Assembly (NCBI GenBank): GCA_017480115.1
Contig: JAFVBH010000073.1
Coordinates: 1 to 32,770, forward strand
DNA: 32,770 bases
Reading direction: 5' to 3'
Source: Clostridia bacterium
Lineage (GTDB): Bacteria; Bacillota; Clostridia; Oscillospirales; Acutalibacteraceae
In this document: one piece after another, positions 18,110 to 25,668 of the stretch
How the letters are laid out: each line of letters opens with the position of its first letter
Numbering within the stretch: the stretch's first letter is position 1
The notes under the pieces: generated by a model
What the model saw: only the letters and a program-made list of their open reading frames with translations
What the model was told of the DNA's origin: nothing
Database searches by the model: none
Program-made: the position numbers and the translations under genes

Positions 18110-19472
18110 ATTTTTTTACAAGCTGTTTCGCCGCTTTATAGACGTCGCCGCAGCCGAGGGTAAGCACCAGATCGCCGGGCTGCACGTTTGCATAGAGATA
18201 GTCCGCCACGCCGTCGGGGAAGTCGCACAGCGCCGCGCCGGGAATCTTTGCCCGCAGCTGTTCGGCGCTGACCCCGTAGGTGTTGATTTCGCGGGAACCC
18301 ATGATCTCGGTCAGGACGCATTTGTCCGCCTTGGACAGCACCCGCGCGAAATCGTCCATAAGCATGTAGGTACGCGAGTAGGTGAAGGGCTGGAACACCG
18401 CCCACACGCGGTCGTATTCCATTTTAAGCGCGGTATCGATGGTCGCCTCCAGCTCGGTGGGGTGGTGGGCGTAATCGTCGGCGACGGTGATTCCGTTTTT
18501 ATCATACAAAATCTCAAACCGTCTGCCCGCGCCGGTAAAGCTTTCGACGCCGCGCCGGATGCCGTCCGCGTCCGCGCCCGCATAATGCGCCGCCGCCGCG
18601 CAGGCAAGGGCGTTGTAGACGTTGTGGCTGCCGGGAACGGAGAGTTTCACATGGGTAAACAGCGTTCCCTGATACAAAATGTCAAATTCCGGGAACGCGC
18701 CGCGGTTCATGGTAATATGCGCCGCCGACCAGTCGTTGCCTTCGCCGCGCCCGTAGGAGATCAGCGTTTTCCCCGCGCTGACGGCGCGCACCGCGTCCAG
18801 CGTATTGGCGTCGTCGCCGTTATAGATGACCGTATCCGCCATGTCGGCGAACTTGGTATAGCTCGCCTTCATATTTTCCATGGTCTTGAAATATTCCATA
18901 TGGTCGTTGTCGATATTCAGAATGACCGCGCAGCGGGGAGACAGCTCCAAAAAATGATCCTTAAACTCGCACGCCTCGCAGATGAAGTATTCGCTCGCGC
19001 CGACTCTGCCGTTGGCGTTGATCATCGGCAGCCGTCCGCCGATCAGCGCCGAGGGGTCCAGCCCCGCCGTCATAGCGGTCTGCACGGTCATAGCGGTCAC
19101 CGTGGTCTTGCCGTGGGTGCCGCAGATGCCGATGGTGTTCGGATAACGGCGACTGATCGCGCCGAAGAGCTTCGCCCGCTCGAAGGTGGGGATCCCTTTT
19201 TCCCGGGCGGCGACCAGCTCGGGGTTGTCGGGCAGCAGCGCAGCGGTGTAGATCACCATTTCCGCGCCGTCCACATTTTCCGCCCGCTGCCCCATGGCGA
19301 CAGGAATGCCCAGCGCGCGGATGCGCCGGAGCGTATCGCTTTCGTTATTGTCGGAGCCGGATAGTTCATAGCCCTCGTGGTGCAGAATTTCCGCCAGCGG
19401 GCACATGCCCGCGCCGCCGATGCCGATAAAATGCACGCGTTTTATTTGTTTGAGCAATTCGTCTATATTCAT
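18093..19472 (-). CDS. murC: UDP-N-acetylmuramate--L-alanine ligase
   Basis: A 459-residue cytoplasmic Mur ligase that adds L-alanine to UDP-N-acetylmuramate at the cost of ATP, the first step of the peptidoglycan stem peptide. It shows the N-terminal UDP-binding Rossmann motif (FIGIGGAGM, 15-23), the ATP-binding GTHGKTT (118-124), the central ICEACEFKDHF and LNIDNDHMEYF segments, and the C-terminal DDYAHHPTE and FQPFTYSRT motifs. Length is normal for MurC. The start overlaps the stop of the patatin-like gene as ATGA, and its own end overlaps hemW. No other mur or fts genes are nearby, so it sits outside a division-cell-wall cluster. Confidence 0.96.
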   Translation of the reverse strand: MNIDELLKQIKRVHFIGIGGAGMCPLAEILHHEGYELSGSDNNESDTLRRIRALGIPVAMGQRAENVDGAEMVIYTAALLPDNPELVAAREKGIPTFERAKLFGAISRRYPNTIGICGTHGKTTVTAMTVQTAMTAGLDPSALIGGRLPMINANGRVGASEYFICEACEFKDHFLELSPRCAVILNIDNDHMEYFKTMENMKASYTKFADMADTVIYNGDDANTLDAVRAVSAGKTLISYGRGEGNDWSAAHITMNRGAFPEFDILYQGTLFTHVKLSVPGSHNVYNALACAAAAHYAGADADGIRRGVESFTGAGRRFEILYDKNGITVADDYAHHPTELEATIDTALKMEYDRVWAVFQPFTYSRTYMLMDDFARVLSKADKCVLTEIMGSREINTYGVSAEQLRAKIPGAALCDFPDGVADYLYANVQPGDLVLTLGCGDVYKAAKQLVKKYEARG

Positions 19473-20707
19473 GCTATCACCTTGTTAAATAGTATGCCTG
19501 TGAGTGCTGCGGTTATGTAATCCTGTTCGGTGGGATCGCTTCTGCGCAGGTCGGACAGGAACCCTTTTTCCTCGTTCATTTTGCAGATCGCGCGGGCGAG
19601 ATCCGTGATACTCTCCGCCTCGAGATCGCGCAGCTCCCGATAGCTTTCCTTGATCTGTTCCAGCATCTGCGGGAACGTATAAACCTGATTGCGCGGCGCG
19701 TTTGCCTTGGTCATTGCGACCTCGCATGCCGCCACCAGCAGCGCCCCGGGCGTTCTCTCGTCGTTGGTCGCCAAGGCGGCGGTGAAACGGCTGTCCCGCA
19801 GGCTCTTTTGCATGATCGATCGCTTTTGATTTTCATATTCGATCTCGGCGGCGGTGAGCTGCCGCAGAAACGCGGGCGCCAGCTGCGCCTGCGCTGCGGT
19901 ATCCTCCTCGGATACGGTGATATAATAGCTGCTGCCGCCCAGCTTGCCGAATGCGCGCAGGGTGTCGAGGTAGCCGGTATCGATCAGCCCGTCCAGCACG
20001 TCGCGGGTAAAGCATAAAAAGCTGCCCAGATCGCGGGAGGGTAAAAGGTATTTGACATACGGGTGCCTCTGATACGCGGGGTGAATCGGCTCGGTATGCA
20101 AATCGAGGACGACGACCTCCTCCGCGCCCATTTTCATCGCCGTGGCGATGGGCAGGTTATCGTAATAGCCGCCGTCGAGGTAGTATTTGCCGTCGATCTC
20201 ATAGCGGGGGAACGCGGGGAAACAGGCGCAGCTGGCGCAGACCCATTTTGCGAAGTAGCCCGGCGCAATGTCCTTTTTCAGAATTTCCAGCGGCTGCATA
20301 TCGGGATAACGGACGGTAATCAGACCGTAATCGATCGGGGAGGCAAAGAATTTTTCCTCATTGGCAAAGCTGTCGATGCACGCCAAAAAGGGGGTAATGT
20401 CCGCGCCGGGACCGTCCTTAAAATAGGTTTTCAGCATCGGCAGGATATTTTCCCGCTGGTCGTAGATGAAGGAAAAGGATTTTTCCAGATTGATGCCGTT
20501 TTTCATCACCATGTCAAGGTTCATTGCCGTCCACAGCTCGCCGGCATGCTCAAAATCGTCCTGCACGTAGAACCCCGCGTTGATCGCGCCGATGGACGTG
20601 CCCACGGCAATATCAAATTCCTGTCCCAGCTCGCGCAGCGCTTTCCACGCGCCGTACTGATAGGCGCCCTTGGAACCGCCGCCGCCGAAAACAATGGCTC
20701 GTCTCAT
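19469..20707 (-). CDS. patatin-like phospholipase
   Basis: A 412-residue protein with the patatin fold in its first 280 residues. Seen are the oxyanion loop GGGGSKG (8-14), the nucleophile elbow GTSIG with S38, and the catalytic aspartate in LDGG (D178), which together make the Ser-Asp dyad. No signal peptide or membrane segment is visible, so it is probably a cytoplasmic or membrane-associated acyl hydrolase. The C-terminal part (about 290-412) is helical and not recognised. It overlaps the reductase gene upstream and murC downstream by 4 nt each, so it lies in a coupled four-gene unit. A role in lipid turnover is the family expectation; the true substrate is unknown. Confidence 0.92.
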   Translation of the reverse strand: MRRAIVFGGGGSKGAYQYGAWKALRELGQEFDIAVGTSIGAINAGFYVQDDFEHAGELWTAMNLDMVMKNGINLEKSFSFIYDQRENILPMLKTYFKDGPGADITPFLACIDSFANEEKFFASPIDYGLITVRYPDMQPLEILKKDIAPGYFAKWVCASCACFPAFPRYEIDGKYYLDGGYYDNLPIATAMKMGAEEVVVLDLHTEPIHPAYQRHPYVKYLLPSRDLGSFLCFTRDVLDGLIDTGYLDTLRAFGKLGGSSYYITVSEEDTAAQAQLAPAFLRQLTAAEIEYENQKRSIMQKSLRDSRFTAALATNDERTPGALLVAACEVAMTKANAPRNQVYTFPQMLEQIKESYRELRDLEAESITDLARAICKMNEEKGFLSDLRRSDPTEQDYITAALTGILFNKVIA

Positions 20708-21210
20708 GTAAGTGTCTCCTTTGTTTCGTCCGTATGGGGGACAAAAATCTCGTCAGTATAGGTAACGCCGAGAACCTTAAAAAAGATCCCGATCTGTTTC
20801 TTTATCATTTCAAAGGCGAATTTCCCGCTTCTGCCCGCCGTTAACAGCAGATACCCCTTCCGGCGCGGGTCGGTCGGCGCGTCAACGCCGCGAAAGTTTT
20901 TGTAGTAATACGGCTGCGCGCGGTCAAGGATCGCTTTCAGCGGCGCGGGCACGGAATAGTTATACACCGGCGACGCGACGATCAGCACGTCGCTGCGTTC
21001 GCAGGCTTGAAACAGCGCGTCAAGCTCGCCGGAGACGCAGCGTCCCGCCGTTTTGCAGAACCCGCAGTCGGTACAGGGCTTGGGCGCGAGGGCGTAACAG
21101 TCAAACATATCCACGTGCGCGTCCTGCGGCAGTGAATGCAGAAAATCGCGCAGCAGCGCCGCGGTATGCCCGTCCCGGTGGGGCGATGCGAATACTGCCG
21201 TTACGTTCAT
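20704..21210 (-). CDS. flavodoxin-fold reductase, iron-sulfur-flavoprotein-like
   Basis: A 168-residue protein of the NADPH-dependent FMN reductase family. The FMN phosphate loop is SPHRDGHT (9-16), and SPVYNYSVPAPLK (about 80-92) is the second flavin contact. Cysteines C46, C49, C52 and C58 form CX2CX2CX5C, the compact motif that binds a [4Fe-4S] cluster in iron-sulfur flavoproteins. Such proteins move electrons between ferredoxin and small acceptors. AAAGGAGG lies upstream of the ATG. It is the first gene of the unit running through the patatin-like gene, murC and hemW. The physiological acceptor is not known; a simple quinone or azo reductase is the alternative. Confidence 0.88.
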   Translation of the reverse strand: MNVTAVFASPHRDGHTAALLRDFLHSLPQDAHVDMFDCYALAPKPCTDCGFCKTAGRCVSGELDALFQACERSDVLIVASPVYNYSVPAPLKAILDRAQPYYYKNFRGVDAPTDPRRKGYLLLTAGRSGKFAFEMIKKQIGIFFKVLGVTYTDEIFVPHTDETKETLT

Positions 21211-21239
21211 ATCCCCGCCTCCTTTGTATCGCTTAGCAT

Positions 21240-21267
21240 ATTTTACAATAAACGCGGGGAAAAGTAA
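21240..21267 (-). promoter_or_regulatory. candidate promoter for the reductase-patatin-murC-hemW unit
   Basis: On the minus strand TTACTT and TAAAAT are separated by 16 bp, about 30 nt upstream of the coding start. The -35 box lies only about 8 bp from the left edge of the 508-bp palindromic element. Confidence 0.5.
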
Positions 21268-21274
21268 AGGGGGG

Positions 21275-21782
21275 TAAATTCTGATTTATTGGCGTTGCCG
21301 ATAAATCAGAAATGAAGAATTAAAAATGAAAAATGAATAATTGCGGAAATCGCTGCGCGATTTGGATTTATAGAAGAATTGACGGAAACGGGTAGCACGG
21401 CGCACTGCGCCGTTTAATCATGCGGCAAAACCGCAATGTTGCGGAAAGGTACATTTTTCCCTTTTGCCGTATGATTTTCTAATAAATGCCCGTAGGGCTT
21501 AACCATATTCCAAAGCTGGGGAAAACATGGTCATCTTCCCAGCTTTTCGTACGGTGGGCGCTGTCGCGCCTCATTATAAAAATTTCGCAACGAAGGATAT
21601 ATGTGCCTCTACCCAAATTTATCCCGTCGTTGTGAAATTTAAACGGCGCAGTGCGCCGTGCTACCCGTTTCCGCCAATTCGTCTACAAATCCAACCGCAA
21701 AGCGGTTCCGCAATCATTCATTATTCACTATTCATTATTCATTAAATTATGATTTATCGCAAAGCGATAAATCATAATTTAT
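21275..21782. repeat. 508-bp nested palindromic composite element
   Basis: The two ends form inverted arms of about 140 bp. From outside in, both arms carry the same modules in mirror order. First is a TAAATTNTGATTTAT hairpin (21277-21310 and 21747-21782), then an AATGAATAATGAAT-like purine arm, then a triloop hairpin (AAATCGC-TGC-GCGATTT at 21347-21363; AACCGC-AAA-GCGGTT at 21693-21707). After that come TGGATTTATAGA-like sequence and a perfect 35-bp inverted repeat (21383-21417 with 21639-21673). The 257-bp core lies inside. It fills the spacer between two divergent promoters and contains no supported gene and no transposase. Confidence 0.85.
21413..21668 (+). repeat. 257-bp-type structured repeat, copy 2
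   Basis: This is the second copy of the repeat at 122-378, here complete and flanked by its inverted ends. Stem A is 21417-21430 with 21462-21475, stem B is 21512-21520 with 21538-21546, and stem C is 21581-21593 with 21627-21639. In stem B the C:G pair of copy 1 (227:251) is replaced by T:A (21517:21541). In stem C a mismatch of copy 1 becomes a pair and one G:C becomes G:T. Pairing is therefore kept while sequence changes, which points to a structured RNA or DNA hairpin. Confidence 0.8.
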
Positions 21783-21784
21783 GC

Positions 21785-21832
21785 TTGATAATTATATTCA
21801 TTTGTGCTAAATTGTATCTGTATATGTATAAT
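21785..21832 (+). promoter_or_regulatory. candidate promoter(s) of kdgK-eda-ilvD
   Basis: TTGATA (21785-21790) and TAAATT (21808-21813) are 17 bp apart with TGC before the -10 box. A perfect TATAAT also occurs at 21827-21832 but lacks a good -35 box. The first -35 box starts 3 bp after the palindromic element ends. The ribosome site GGAAGG precedes the ATG at 21855. Confidence 0.55.
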
Positions 21833-21854
21833 TATTCTCCGGAAGGATGATACA

Positions 21855-22952
21855 ATGCTGATAGATTTAAAAGAAAAAAAGGACTGCGGGTTTGATATGC
21901 TCGCGCTGGGCGAAGTGATGCTGCGGCTGGATCCCGGCGATTGCCGCATTAAGAACGCCCGTTCGTTCCGCGTATGGGAGGGCGGCGGCGAATACAACGT
22001 CGCCCGCGGGCTGCGCCGCTGCTTCGGCATGAAAACCGCCGTTGTCACCGCCTTTGCCGATAACGAGATCGGCAGGCTGGCGGAGGATTTTATCTTGCAG
22101 GGCGGCGTGGCGACGGATTTTATTCAGTGGACGCCCTACGACGGTATTGGCAGAAGCGTGCGCAACGGGCTGAATTTTACAGAGCGCGGTTTCGGTATTC
22201 GCGGCGCCGTGGGCGTGTCGGACAGGGGCAATACCGCCATCTCGCAGCTAAAGCCCGGCGATATTGACTGGGAGTATATCTTCGGCACGGTCGGGGTGCG
22301 CTGGCTGCACACCGGCGGCATCTACGCCGCGCTGTCCGAAAACAGCGCGCAGGTGGTGCTCGAGGCGGTTAAGACCGCGAAAAAATACGGCGCCGTTGTT
22401 TCCTACGATCTCAACTACCGTCCGTCCCTGTGGAAGGACATCGGCGGCAAGGAAAAGGCGCAGGCGGTCAACAAAGAGATCGCAAAATACATCGATGTGA
22501 TGATCGGCAACGAGGAGGACTTCACCGCCTGTCTCGGCTTTGCAGTCGAGGGCAACGACGAGAACCTGAAAAGCCTGAATTTGGATGGCTACGTCAAGAT
22601 GCTGGGGGAGGTCACCAAGGTCTACCCGAATTTCAAGGTGATCGCTACCACGCTGCGCACCGTCAAGACCGCCACGGTCAACGACTGGAGCGCCATGGTC
22701 TATGCCGGCGGCAAGGTCTATCGCGGGCTGTCGCTGCCGGGGCTGGAGATCTATGACCGCGTGGGCGGCGGGGATTCCTTTGCCTCGGGACTGATCTACG
22801 GCTTAATGACCTATGATGACCCGCAAAAGGCGGTCAATTACGGCGTGGCGCACGGTGCGCTTGCCATGACCACCCCCGGCGATACCTCCACGGCAAGCCT
22901 GAAAGAAGTAGAAAAAATCGTCTCCGGCGCGGGCGCGAGAGTGGATAGATAA
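21855..22952 (+). CDS. kdgK: 2-keto-3-deoxygluconate kinase (PfkB family)
   Basis: A 365-residue cytoplasmic sugar kinase of the PfkB/ribokinase family. It would phosphorylate 2-keto-3-deoxygluconate with ATP to give KDPG. Seen are the N-terminal substrate motif (GGGEYNVARGL, about 42-52), SYDLNYRPSLW in the central part, and the C-terminal catalytic motif DRVGGGDSFASGLIYG, in which the aspartate of GGGD is the base. A G-rich GGGD in place of GAGD is common in KDG kinases. The start at 21855 is chosen for GGAAGG about 8 nt upstream. The eda gene follows after 14 nt, and its product consumes the expected product of this enzyme, which supports KDG over fructose or ribose as substrate. Confidence 0.88.
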   Translation: MLIDLKEKKDCGFDMLALGEVMLRLDPGDCRIKNARSFRVWEGGGEYNVARGLRRCFGMKTAVVTAFADNEIGRLAEDFILQGGVATDFIQWTPYDGIGRSVRNGLNFTERGFGIRGAVGVSDRGNTAISQLKPGDIDWEYIFGTVGVRWLHTGGIYAALSENSAQVVLEAVKTAKKYGAVVSYDLNYRPSLWKDIGGKEKAQAVNKEIAKYIDVMIGNEEDFTACLGFAVEGNDENLKSLNLDGYVKMLGEVTKVYPNFKVIATTLRTVKTATVNDWSAMVYAGGKVYRGLSLPGLEIYDRVGGGDSFASGLIYGLMTYDDPQKAVNYGVAHGALAMTTPGDTSTASLKEVEKIVSGAGARVDR

Positions 22953-22966
22953 GAAAGGTGAAAACC

Positions 22967-23614
22967 ATGGATAAAGAACAAATTTTAACAAGGATTCAGG
23001 ACGCAGGCATTGTCGCCGTCGTCCGCGCAAACTCCGTGGACGAGGCGGAGCGTATTACCGATGCTTGCATCGAGGGCGGCGTGGCAGCCATCGAGCTGAC
23101 CTTTACCGTGCCGCATGCGGATAAGGTCATCGAGGGGCTGGCGAAAAAATACACCCCCGATCAGATCATCCTCGGCGCGGGCACGGTGCTGGACGCGGCG
23201 ACCGCGCGGATCGCCCTGCTTTCGGGCGCGAATTATATCGTCAGCCCGCATTTCGATCCTGAGATCGTCAAGACCGCCAATCGCTACCGTGTCGCCGTGA
23301 TGCCCGGTATCATGAGCGTCACCGAGGCGGTCCAGGCGATGGAAGCGGGCGCGGATATTCTGAAGGTATTCCCTGCGGAGCTGTTCGGACCGTCCGTCAT
23401 CAAGGCGCTCAGAGGTCCTCTGCCCCACGCGAAAATCATGCCCACCGGCGGCGTGACCGCCGACAATGTGGGCGAATGGATCAAGGCGGGCGCTGTGGCA
23501 GTCGGCGCGGGCGGCGCGTTGACCGGCGGCGCAAAGACCGGCGACTATGCCGCCATCACGGCAACAGCGCGTAAGTTTGTGGAAAATATCAAAGCAGCCC
23601 GTGCGGCGCTTTAA
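22967..23614 (+). CDS. eda: KDPG/KHG aldolase
   Basis: A 215-residue class I aldolase that splits 2-keto-3-deoxy-6-phosphogluconate into pyruvate and glyceraldehyde 3-phosphate. Catalytic features are all present: E43 in AIELTFT, GAGTV (70-74), the Schiff-base lysine K133 in ILKVFPAE, and the phosphate-binding MPTGGV loop. R20 in VVR is also conserved. The ATG at 22967 has AAAGGTG at a normal distance; an in-frame GTG at 22958 overlaps that site and is less likely. It lies 14 nt after kdgK and 16 nt before the ilvD-like gene. Length is normal for this trimeric enzyme. Confidence 0.94.
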   Translation: MDKEQILTRIQDAGIVAVVRANSVDEAERITDACIEGGVAAIELTFTVPHADKVIEGLAKKYTPDQIILGAGTVLDAATARIALLSGANYIVSPHFDPEIVKTANRYRVAVMPGIMSVTEAVQAMEAGADILKVFPAELFGPSVIKALRGPLPHAKIMPTGGVTADNVGEWIKAGAVAVGAGGALTGGAKTGDYAAITATARKFVENIKAARAAL

Positions 23615-23630
23615 GCGAGAGGTGTTATTC

Positions 23631-25289
23631 ATGAGAAGTGATAAAATTACACAGGGCGTCAACGCCGCGCCGCAGCGCGCGCTGCTGCACGCGCTGGGAC
23701 TGACGGACAAGGAAATCGGCAAGCCCATCATCGGTATCGTCAGCTCGCAGAACGAGATCGTTCCCGGGCATATGAACATCGACAAGATCGTCGAGGCGGT
23801 CAAGCTGGGCGTCGCCATGGCGGGCGGTATTCCCATCGTGTTCCCCGCCATCGCGGTTTGCGACGGTATTGCCATGGGGCACGCGGGCATGAAGTATTCC
23901 CTCGTCACCCGTGAGCTGATCGCCGATTCCACCGAGGCGATGGCGACCGCGCACCCCTTTGACGGGCTTGTCATGGTGCCCAACTGCGATAAAAACGTGC
24001 CCGGTCTGCTGATGGCGGCGGCGCGACTGAATATCCCGTCCATTTTCGTCAGCGGCGGCCCCATGCTGGCGGGTATACATAAAGGGCGCAAGATCAGTTA
24101 TTCCGACGTTTCCGAAGCGGTCAGCCGTTACAGAACCGGCAAGATCGGCGAGTCGGAATTTTGCGAAATCGAAAATAAAGCCTGCCCCACCTGCGGCTCC
24201 TGCTCCGGCATGTTTACCGCCAACAGCATGAACTGCTTAACAGAGGTGCTGGGTATGGGTCTGCACGGCAACGGCACCATTCCGGCGGTGTATTCCGAGC
24301 GTCTGCGCCTTGCCAAGCGCGCCGGCATGCAGATCATCGAACTGGTTAAAAACGACATCAAGCCCCGGGATATTATGACCGAGGCGGCGTTCCGCAACGC
24401 CCTGACCGTCGACATGGCGCTGGGCTGCAGCACCAACAGTATGCTGCATCTGCCCGCAATCGCCCATGAATGCGGGATTGATCTTGATCTGGGCATTGCC
24501 AATGAAATTTCCGATAAGACCCCGAACCTGTGCCATCTGGCGCCGGCGGGCAATCATTATATTGAAGAACTGCATGAGGCTGGCGGCATCAGAGCGGTCA
24601 TGCACGAGGTCGCGAAGCTGGGAATCCTTGACACGAGCCTTATAACCTGCACCGGCAAGACCATCGCCGAAAATATCGAGGGCTGTGAGATTCGCGATAC
24701 CGAAATCATTCGCCCCATCGCCAATCCCTACAGCGCGCAGGGCGGTATCGCAGTACTCAAGGGCAATTTGGCGCCGGACGGCTGCGTCGTCAAGCGCTCC
24801 GCCGTCGCGCCCGAGATGATGCGGCACACGGGCAAAGCGCGCGTGTTCGACTGCGAGGAGGACGCGCTGAACGCCATTTACGGCGGGCAGATCAACCCCG
24901 GCGAGGTCGTTGTGATCCGCTACGAAGGCCCCAAGGGCGGCCCCGGCATGCGGGAGATGCTCAACCCCACCTCCGCCATCATGGGCAGCGGTCTGGGCAA
25001 CTGCGTTGCGCTGATTACGGACGGCCGCTTCTCCGGCGCGACCCGCGGCGCGGCGATCGGACACGTTTCCCCCGAGGCGGCGCTGGGCGGCAATATCGCG
25101 CTGATCGAGGAGGGCGATATGATCGAGATCGATATCCCGGCGCATACCATTAACGTGCAGGTTTCCGATGACGTTCTTGCCGAAAGAAGAGCGCAGTGGA
25201 AGCCCCGGCAGCCCCGCATCACCACCGGTTATCTGTCCCGTTACGCAAAGCTTGTCACCAGCGGCATGAAAGGCGCGGTATTGGAATAA
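23631..25289 (+). CDS. ilvD: dihydroxy-acid dehydratase (IlvD/Edd family)
   Basis: A 552-residue iron-sulfur dehydratase. The best family match is dihydroxy-acid dehydratase of valine/isoleucine synthesis, with [54 protein letters not shown] and GRFSGATRG all present. The position of the first cluster cysteine in [2Fe-2S] members is glycine here (PGH), as in the oxygen-labile [4Fe-4S] enzyme of E. coli. No other ilv or leu gene is nearby, and the two preceding genes handle KDG and KDPG. A sugar-acid dehydratase role is therefore a real alternative, since that activity exists in the same family. The ATG at 23631 follows GAGAGGTG; longer upstream frames lack a ribosome site. Confidence 0.88.
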   Translation: MRSDKITQGVNAAPQRALLHALGLTDKEIGKPIIGIVSSQNEIVPGHMNIDKIVEAVKLGVAMAGGIPIVFPAIAVCDGIAMGHAGMKYSLVTRELIADSTEAMATAHPFDGLVMVPNCDKNVPGLLMAAARLNIPSIFVSGGPMLAGIHKGRKISYSDVSEAVSRYRTGKIGESEFCEIENKACPTCGSCSGMFTANSMNCLTEVLGMGLHGNGTIPAVYSERLRLAKRAGMQIIELVKNDIKPRDIMTEAAFRNALTVDMALGCSTNSMLHLPAIAHECGIDLDLGIANEISDKTPNLCHLAPAGNHYIEELHEAGGIRAVMHEVAKLGILDTSLITCTGKTIAENIEGCEIRDTEIIRPIANPYSAQGGIAVLKGNLAPDGCVVKRSAVAPEMMRHTGKARVFDCEEDALNAIYGGQINPGEVVVIRYEGPKGGPGMREMLNPTSAIMGSGLGNCVALITDGRFSGATRGAAIGHVSPEAALGGNIALIEEGDMIEIDIPAHTINVQVSDDVLAERRAQWKPRQPRITTGYLSRYAKLVTSGMKGAVLE

Positions 25290-25296
25290 CTTCAGA

Positions 25297-25322
25297 TTCG
25301 CGGGGCGTTTACGCCCCGCGAA
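25297..25322 (+). terminator. GC-rich hairpin after ilvD
   Basis: An 11-bp stem (TTCGCGGGGCG with its complement, loop TTTA) begins 8 nt after the ilvD stop. No T-run follows, so termination would be inefficient or factor-dependent, or the hairpin protects the transcript end. Confidence 0.55.
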
Positions 25323-25608
25323 ATCAAGTGCGGAGTCAGGAGAGAGAAGAGAGGAGTTTCGGAAGCCGCTTCGCGGCGTGGATTTATAGACGAAAACGGT
25401 CAAGCCCGCTTGTAGGGACGCCCAGTGGGCGTCCGCCGGGTTACGCGCAAAATCAACGGATGCCCAATGGGCATCCCTACAAGATTGTGTGCCCAACTTT
25501 CTATAAATTCAAATCGCGGAGCGGTTCCGAAATTCCGCATTCCGCCCTCCGCATTCCGCATTCGTAAATTCTGATTTATTGGCAACGCCGACAAATCAGA
25601 ATTTACAA
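25323..25608. repeat. palindromic shell element carrying the 85-bp repeat
   Basis: This has the same plan as the 508-bp element but different arm sequence and cargo. The left arm (about 25328-25400) has a purine tract, CGGAA, the triloop hairpin GCCGC-TTC-GCGGC (25365-25377) and GGATTTATAGA. The right arm mirrors this with TCTATAAATTC (25499-25509), AATCGC-GGA-GCGGTT (25512-25526), TTCCG and a pyrimidine-rich tract. It ends in a hairpin of the TAAATTCTGATTTATT type (25566-25606). No gene is present. The element fills the spacer between ilvD and the pyr promoter. Confidence 0.8.
25411..25495 (+). repeat. 85-bp GTAGGGAC palindromic repeat, copy A
   Basis: This differs from 32651-32735 at only 5 of 85 positions. 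Its ends are inverted (TGTAGGGACGCCC against GGGCATCCCTACA), and each half is itself a near-perfect hairpin. It resembles GTAGGGGCG-type dispersed palindromes known from clostridial genomes, but I cannot name the family. No open frame is credible. Confidence 0.8.
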
Positions 25609-25610
25609 TA

Positions 25611-25639
25611 TTGACAACCTTCCGCATTTATGTTACTAT
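25611..25639 (+). promoter_or_regulatory. promoter of the pyr operon
   Basis: A consensus TTGACA (25611-25616) and TACTAT (25634-25639) are 17 bp apart, with TGT directly before the -10 box. This is the best promoter match in the window. Transcription would start near 25646 and leave only about 23 nt before the pyrC ATG, too short for a PyrR-binding attenuator. The -35 box begins a few bases after the palindromic element. Confidence 0.75.
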
Positions 25640-25668
25640 ATCCAAAACTGAAAACGGACGGTGGAAAG

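Noticed and set aside
21383..21673. Insertion sequence or MITE with 35-bp inverted ends
   Set aside because: No transposase or remnant is present, target duplication cannot be seen because the flanks are themselves mirror arms, and copy 1 lacks one end. It is described as a repeat, not an IS.
24237..25496. 419-codon minus-strand frame opposite ilvD (and a similar 300-codon plus-strand frame opposite murC, 18462-19364)
   Set aside because: Both lie antisense to strongly conserved enzymes and have no motifs or start signals.
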